A stretch of DNA of 64,000 nt from Draconibacterium mangrovi (GTDB lineage Bacteria; Bacteroidota; Bacteroidia; Bacteroidales; Prolixibacteraceae). The DNA lies in assembly GCF_010586825.1 (NCBI RefSeq), contig NZ_JAAAGB010000001.1:682001-746000 (forward strand), read 5' to 3'. The translations under genes and the position numbers were made by a program. Below, piece by piece: positions 60,564-64,000 of this stretch (position 1 is the first letter of the stretch; each line of letters begins with the position of its first letter). The notes beneath the pieces were generated by a model. That model searched no databases. It was not told the origin of the DNA and saw only the letters and a program-made list of their open reading frames with translations.

Positions 60564-62855
60564 ATGGTAAACGCTACAGTTAAAACAATCGAACTTGCCG
60601 ACGGCAGGACGATTACCATTGAGACCGGCAAATTGGCAAAACAAGCCGATGGCTCGGTAGTGGTTCGAATGGGTGACACCATGTTGCTGGCAACAGTTGT
60701 GTCGGCAAAAGATGCTAAAGAAGATGTAGACTTCATGCCGGTATCGGTTGATTACCGCGAAAAATTTTCAGCCGCAGGACGTTTCCCGGGTGGTTTCATG
60801 AAAAGAGAAGCCCGTCCGAGTGACGAAGAAATTCTGGTTGCACGTCTTGTTGACCGTGCCCTTCGTCCGCTTTTCCCGGAAGATTACCACGCTGAAACCG
60901 CGGTAATGATCTCATTGATCTCATCAGGAAAAGATGAAATGCCGGACTGTTTAGCCGGATTGGCAGCATCAGCAGCAATCGCTGTTTCAGATGTTCCTTT
61001 CACTACTCCGATTTCGGAAGTTCGCGTAGCCCGCATCGATGGCGAATTCGTTATCAACCCGTCACTGGAAATGTTAGCACAAGCCGATCTTGACATTATG
61101 GTTGGTGCATCGTACGAAAACATTATGATGGTAGAAGGCGAAATGAATGAAGTTTCGGAAGAAGTAATGTTGGAAGCGATTAAAGTTGCGCACGAAGAAA
61201 TTAAAAAGCACTGTAAAGTTCAGGAAGAACTGGCTGCAGAACTGGGAGTTGTTAAACGTGAATACTGCCACGAAAACAACAACGAAGAGTTACGTGCTCA
61301 GGTAAAAGCCGATCTTTACGAAAAAGCATACGCTATTGCGAAACAACAGATCACCAACAAAAGCCTGCGTATGGAGTCTTTTGCTGCTGTTGTTGACGAA
61401 TATGTTGCAGCTTACCTTGAGGCTAATGCCGAAAATGAGGAGCTTGATTTGGTAGCCAACGAAAAATTGATTCGCCGCTACTACCACGATGTGGAAAAAG
61501 AAGCTATGCGTCGCATGATCCTTGACGATGGAATTCGTTTGGATGGCCGTGCTACCAACCAAATCCGTCCTATCTGGGGAGAGGTTGATTACCTTCCGGG
61601 TGCACACGGATCATCAATTTTCACCCGAGGCGAAACTCAATCATTAACTTCGGTTACATTGGGTACTAAAATGGATGAGAAAATTATCGACCAGGTAACT
61701 GTTCAGGGAAAAGAGAAGTTTTTGTTACACTATAACTTCCCTCCATTCTGTGTTGGCGATCCGAAAACGCCACGCGGAACAAGCCGTCGCGAGATCGGTC
61801 ACGGAAACCTGGCACACCGTGCATTAAAGAAAATGCTTCCTGCTGATTCGCCTTATGTAGTTCGTATTGTTTCTGATATTCTGGAATCAAACGGATCATC
61901 ATCGATGGCAACAGTTTGTGCCGGAACAATGGGATTGATGGACTGCGGATTAAAAATCAAAAAGCCGGTATCGGGTATCGCAATGGGATTGATTACCGAT
62001 AAAGGTGCTGAAAAATACGCTGTTCTTTCTGACATTTTGGGTGACGAAGACCACCTGGGCGACATGGACTTTAAAGTAACCGGTACTGCCGACGGTATTA
62101 CCGCTACTCAAATGGATATTAAAGTTGACGGACTGCCATACGAAGTGCTTGCACAAGCATTGGAACAGGCAAAAGAAGGCCGTTTACACATTTTGGGCGA
62201 AATGCTAAAAGTGATTCCTGAAGTTCGCGAAGACTTTAAACCAAATGTTCCACGTATCGAAACCGTTCAGATTCCAAAAGATATGATCGGTGCGGTAATC
62301 GGACCTGGCGGAAAAGTGATTCAGGCTATCCAGGAAGAAACTAAAACCGTTATTGTTATCGAAGAAGTTAACGATGCCGGTTTGGTTCAGATTTCAGGAG
62401 CAGGATTGGAGCCAATTGAAGCTGCAAAAGCTAAAATTAAGGCGATCACTGCACTTCCTGAAGTTGGTGAAATTTACCAGGGTAAAGTAAAATCGGTTGT
62501 TTCTTTCGGAGCATTTATCGAGATTATTCCTGGAAAAGAAGGTTTGTTACACGTATCTGAAATGGCTTGGGAACGCGTTGAAAACGCAGAAGACTTTGCA
62601 AAAGAAGGCGAAATTATTGAAGTTAAACTGATCGGTGTTGACGAAAAAACCGGTAAACTGAAACTTTCGCGCAAAGTGTTGCTTCCAAAACCTGAAGGTT
62701 ATGTAGAGCGCCCACCAAGAGAAAACCGCGGACCTCGTGGCGATAACCGTGGTGGTGATCGTCGACACGATGATCGCAGAGGTGGAGACAGAAGACGTGA
62801 TGACCGCAGAGGTGGAGATCGCAGAGAATTCCGTCCTCGTCGCGATAACGACTAA
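60564..62855 (+). CDS. pnp: polyribonucleotide nucleotidyltransferase (PNPase)
   Basis: The 763-residue enzyme degrades RNA by phosphorolysis. The two RNase-PH cores are clear: [21 protein letters not shown] in the first, given by its AGRFPGGF block, and [17 protein letters not shown] with [11 protein letters not shown] and MGLI in the second. A KH domain ([16 protein letters not shown], about 575-590) and an S1 domain ([17 protein letters not shown], about 640-710) follow. The C-terminal tail of about 45 residues is an unusual RGD/RRD repeat ([14 protein letters not shown]), a basic RNA-binding extension common in Bacteroidota. It may replace the RNase E-bound degradosome of Proteobacteria. 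Confidence 0.98.
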   Translation: MVNATVKTIELADGRTITIETGKLAKQADGSVVVRMGDTMLLATVVSAKDAKEDVDFMPVSVDYREKFSAAGRFPGGFMKREARPSDEEILVARLVDRALRPLFPEDYHAETAVMISLISSGKDEMPDCLAGLAASAAIAVSDVPFTTPISEVRVARIDGEFVINPSLEMLAQADLDIMVGASYENIMMVEGEMNEVSEEVMLEAIKVAHEEIKKHCKVQEELAAELGVVKREYCHENNNEELRAQVKADLYEKAYAIAKQQITNKSLRMESFAAVVDEYVAAYLEANAENEELDLVANEKLIRRYYHDVEKEAMRRMILDDGIRLDGRATNQIRPIWGEVDYLPGAHGSSIFTRGETQSLTSVTLGTKMDEKIIDQVTVQGKEKFLLHYNFPPFCVGDPKTPRGTSRREIGHGNLAHRALKKMLPADSPYVVRIVSDILESNGSSSMATVCAGTMGLMDCGLKIKKPVSGIAMGLITDKGAEKYAVLSDILGDEDHLGDMDFKVTGTADGITATQMDIKVDGLPYEVLAQALEQAKEGRLHILGEMLKVIPEVREDFKPNVPRIETVQIPKDMIGAVIGPGGKVIQAIQEETKTVIVIEEVNDAGLVQISGAGLEPIEAAKAKIKAITALPEVGEIYQGKVKSVVSFGAFIEIIPGKEGLLHVSEMAWERVENAEDFAKEGEIIEVKLIGVDEKTGKLKLSRKVLLPKPEGYVERPPRENRGPRGDNRGGDRRHDDRRGGDRRRDDRRGGDRREFRPRRDND

Positions 62856-62883
62856 AAGCTGAATAAATTTCAAGCAAAATAAT

Positions 62884-62917
62884 AAAACGCTCCGCCTTTT
62901 GGCGGGGCGTTTTTTTG
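62884..62917 (+). terminator. terminator after pnp
   Basis: A 13-bp stem, AAAACGCTCCGCC against GGCGGGGCGTTTT with one T-G pair and a TTTT loop, with a long T-run, lies 29 bases after the stop. Confidence 0.93.
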
Positions 62918-62919
62918 TT

Positions 62920-63234
62920 CATAACTGTTCACTACTAAAAGATGACATATCGCTGACACCCGATAATCGTTCGCTCCCGCCAGCGGCTAATGCGCTGAAA
63001 CAAGATAACCATCATCTCCTGTGAGATCACCTGTATCTTCCATAAGATCGTCGTCATCTTAAAATAGATAATCATTATCTGATGGGATAGAACCATTCGC
63101 TGACGGAAGATAGTCGTCATCTTTTACCAGATCATCATTATCTGAATAAAGATAATCCTTCGCATACGGCAGAGAACCGTTCACTGACAGCAGATAGCCT
63201 TCATCTTCTTGAAGATGAGCACTGCGACTGGAAT
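62920..63234. repeat. GATAAYCnTTATCT-type array phased at exactly 21 bp
   Basis: Fifteen consecutive units of 21 bases start at 62920, 62941, 62962 and so on to 63214, without a single insertion or deletion. The first 14 bases of each unit follow GATAAYC-RTYMKCT, the best units being the near-palindrome GATAATCATTATC. The last 7 bases vary but end in A in 13 of 15 units. The array begins 3 bases after the pnp terminator. All frames contain stops, so it is not coding. Confidence 0.88.
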
Positions 63235-63342
63235 CAATGGAACTGGAAGATGGAGGGGCTGAAGGACTGAAGGACTAATAGACTGTGACTGAATACTGAG
63301 ACTGAGAACTTGCAACCACGCGGAACTTTAACTTCCTTTTCT
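63235..63342. other. intergenic sequence upstream of the last complete gene
   Basis: GGAAGATGGAGGGGCTGAAGG-like low-complexity sequence, with GAAGGACTGAAGGACTAA near 63260 similar to the debris at 3125-3160. There is no coding signal. Confidence 0.4.
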
Positions 63343-63350
63343 TAACTTCG
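63343..63350 (+). promoter_or_regulatory. -7 box of membrane protein gene
   Basis: TAACTTCG (7 of 8 to consensus) ends 17 bases before the ATG at 63368. This supports that start over the in-frame TTG at 63359. Confidence 0.45.
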
Positions 63351-63367
63351 TCCAAAATTTGGAAAAC

Positions 63368-63850
63368 ATGGGCAACTGGTCAGAACAACTTCACAATAAA
63401 ATTGACGAACAATTACATGGCGGCAACGATAAAGACCTGCGCTTTTTCCGTATCGATGAGTTTAAACGTAATATTTCGCGCGTTGATGAATTTTCAGGCA
63501 ACTGCCCCGAATGCCAAAAAGCCCGAATCGATATTACAGAAGCAGTTGATACCATTGCCCAGGCGGTGAACAACGTTGGCAAACAGCGCCGCGATTACGA
63601 CCGGCTGATCACCCGCCTCTCAAAACACATGCAAAAGGAGCACGGTTTTTACGCGCCCTACTATTTTACCTACCTTATTTCATTTTTTGGAATTATTGGC
63701 GGCTCCGTTTTGGGCTACCTGCTAATGCAACTGAATGCCGATATAAAACTCGAACTGTTCCTTATTGGTTTTTCCATCGGGCTGTTACCAACCTACATTT
63801 GGGGGCATTTAAAAGACAAAAAGCTGAGAAAAGAAAAGCGGCTAATGTAG
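63368..63850 (+). CDS. small membrane protein of unknown function
   Basis: From the ATG at 63368 the 160-residue product begins MGNWSEQLHNKIDEQLHGGN. A soluble N-terminal half contains one C-x2-C pair (NCPECQKARIDI, residues 45-56) and a helical stretch (VDTIAQAVNNVGKQRRDYDRLITRL, as a coiled-coil-like helix). It is followed by two membrane helices (about 97-117 and 127-145) and a basic C-terminus (GHLKDKKLRKEKRLM). The family is not recognised, though similar proteins occur in Bacteroidota. The small periplasmic loop between helices suggests both termini are cytoplasmic. Confidence 0.75.
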   Translation: MGNWSEQLHNKIDEQLHGGNDKDLRFFRIDEFKRNISRVDEFSGNCPECQKARIDITEAVDTIAQAVNNVGKQRRDYDRLITRLSKHMQKEHGFYAPYYFTYLISFFGIIGGSVLGYLLMQLNADIKLELFLIGFSIGLLPTYIWGHLKDKKLRKEKRLM

Positions 63851-63958
63851 GCTTAGTTTCGAAAACGGTGATCTGCTGTTACTTTCCCCACACACTCATG
63901 ACTGATATCAAGGAAATTGTAATCAAGAAATATTTATTTAGCGAAAAATAACTGCACA

Positions 63959-64000
63959 ATGAAGAACACTGTTTTATTTGTACTGGCAGCAATTGTTCTG
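63959..64000 (+). CDS. start of an exported protein gene, cut by the right edge
   Basis: An ATG at 63959 opens MKNTVLFVLAAIVL, the beginning of a signal peptide or lipoprotein signal, and is open to the window end. Only 14 codons are visible, so the product cannot be named. Confidence 0.55.
   Translation, partial: MKNTVLFVLAAIVL

Noticed and set aside
62935-63120. 61-codon minus-strand frame in the 21-bp array
   Set aside because: The frame covers only part of the array and has no homology-like pattern. Other frames of the same repeats contain stops.

Overview
The window looks like chromosomal DNA from a Bacteroidota bacterium, most likely a marine or sediment polysaccharide degrader of the Marinilabiliales/Prolixibacteraceae type. 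That placement is inferred. What is seen directly: exact TAnnTTTG -7 boxes upstream of several genes, few Shine-Dalgarno sequences, a SprB-repeat surface protein, many short Bacteroidota lipoproteins, a SusB-like GH97 enzyme, a DUF3127 protein, and a two-gene rpsO-pnp locus.

Layout. 1-9.8 kb: the N-terminal part of a secreted SprB-repeat protein running off the left edge, a tiny lipoprotein, GAPDH, an FtsX/MacB-type permease, two FKBP isomerases, a DUF3127 protein, YaaA and a DEAD-box helicase. 9.8-13.1 kb: an accessory patch with two AT-rich unknown genes, a SEFIR/TIR-domain gene next to an attC-like site, and a 630-bp non-coding hairpin array. 13-24 kb: a methyltransferase, a DUF3124 lipoprotein, then a block on the minus strand with a GH36 alpha-galactosidase, an octaheme cytochrome with HEAT and TPR repeats, an esterase and a sulfatase. 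22.7-42 kb: mostly housekeeping genes (lysine-metabolism-type dehydrogenase, SDR, HtpG, class V aminotransferase, SBF-like transporter, patatin, GroES-like protein, methionine aminopeptidase, acyl-ACP thioesterase, MiaA, CutC) mixed with GH97 and GH29 glycosidases and a SulP transporter.

42-51.7 kb carries the maturation set for [FeFe]-hydrogenase: hydE, a TM1266-type regulator, hydG, a GxxExxY protein, aspA and hydF. The hydrogenase itself is not in the window. Between aspA and hydF sits a two-component system bracketed by two small exported lysine/cysteine-rich proteins. The kinase sensor domain also carries four cysteines, so the four genes may form one metal- or redox-sensing unit. 51.8-59.4 kb: a GDSL lipase-like lipoprotein, kynureninase, and two paralogous AraC-HTH/membrane/TPR regulators that share an almost identical 39-bp leader and flank a lipoprotein. 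60-64 kb: rpsO, pnp and two small membrane or exported genes.

The most unusual signal is non-coding. Three separate intergenic regions (12108-12737, 50165-50361 and 62920-63234) hold repeat arrays with different core sequences but the same unit length of 21 bp, two turns of B-DNA. A short array near 3.2 kb repeats about every 10.5 bp. No protein partner is evident in the window, and the role is unknown.
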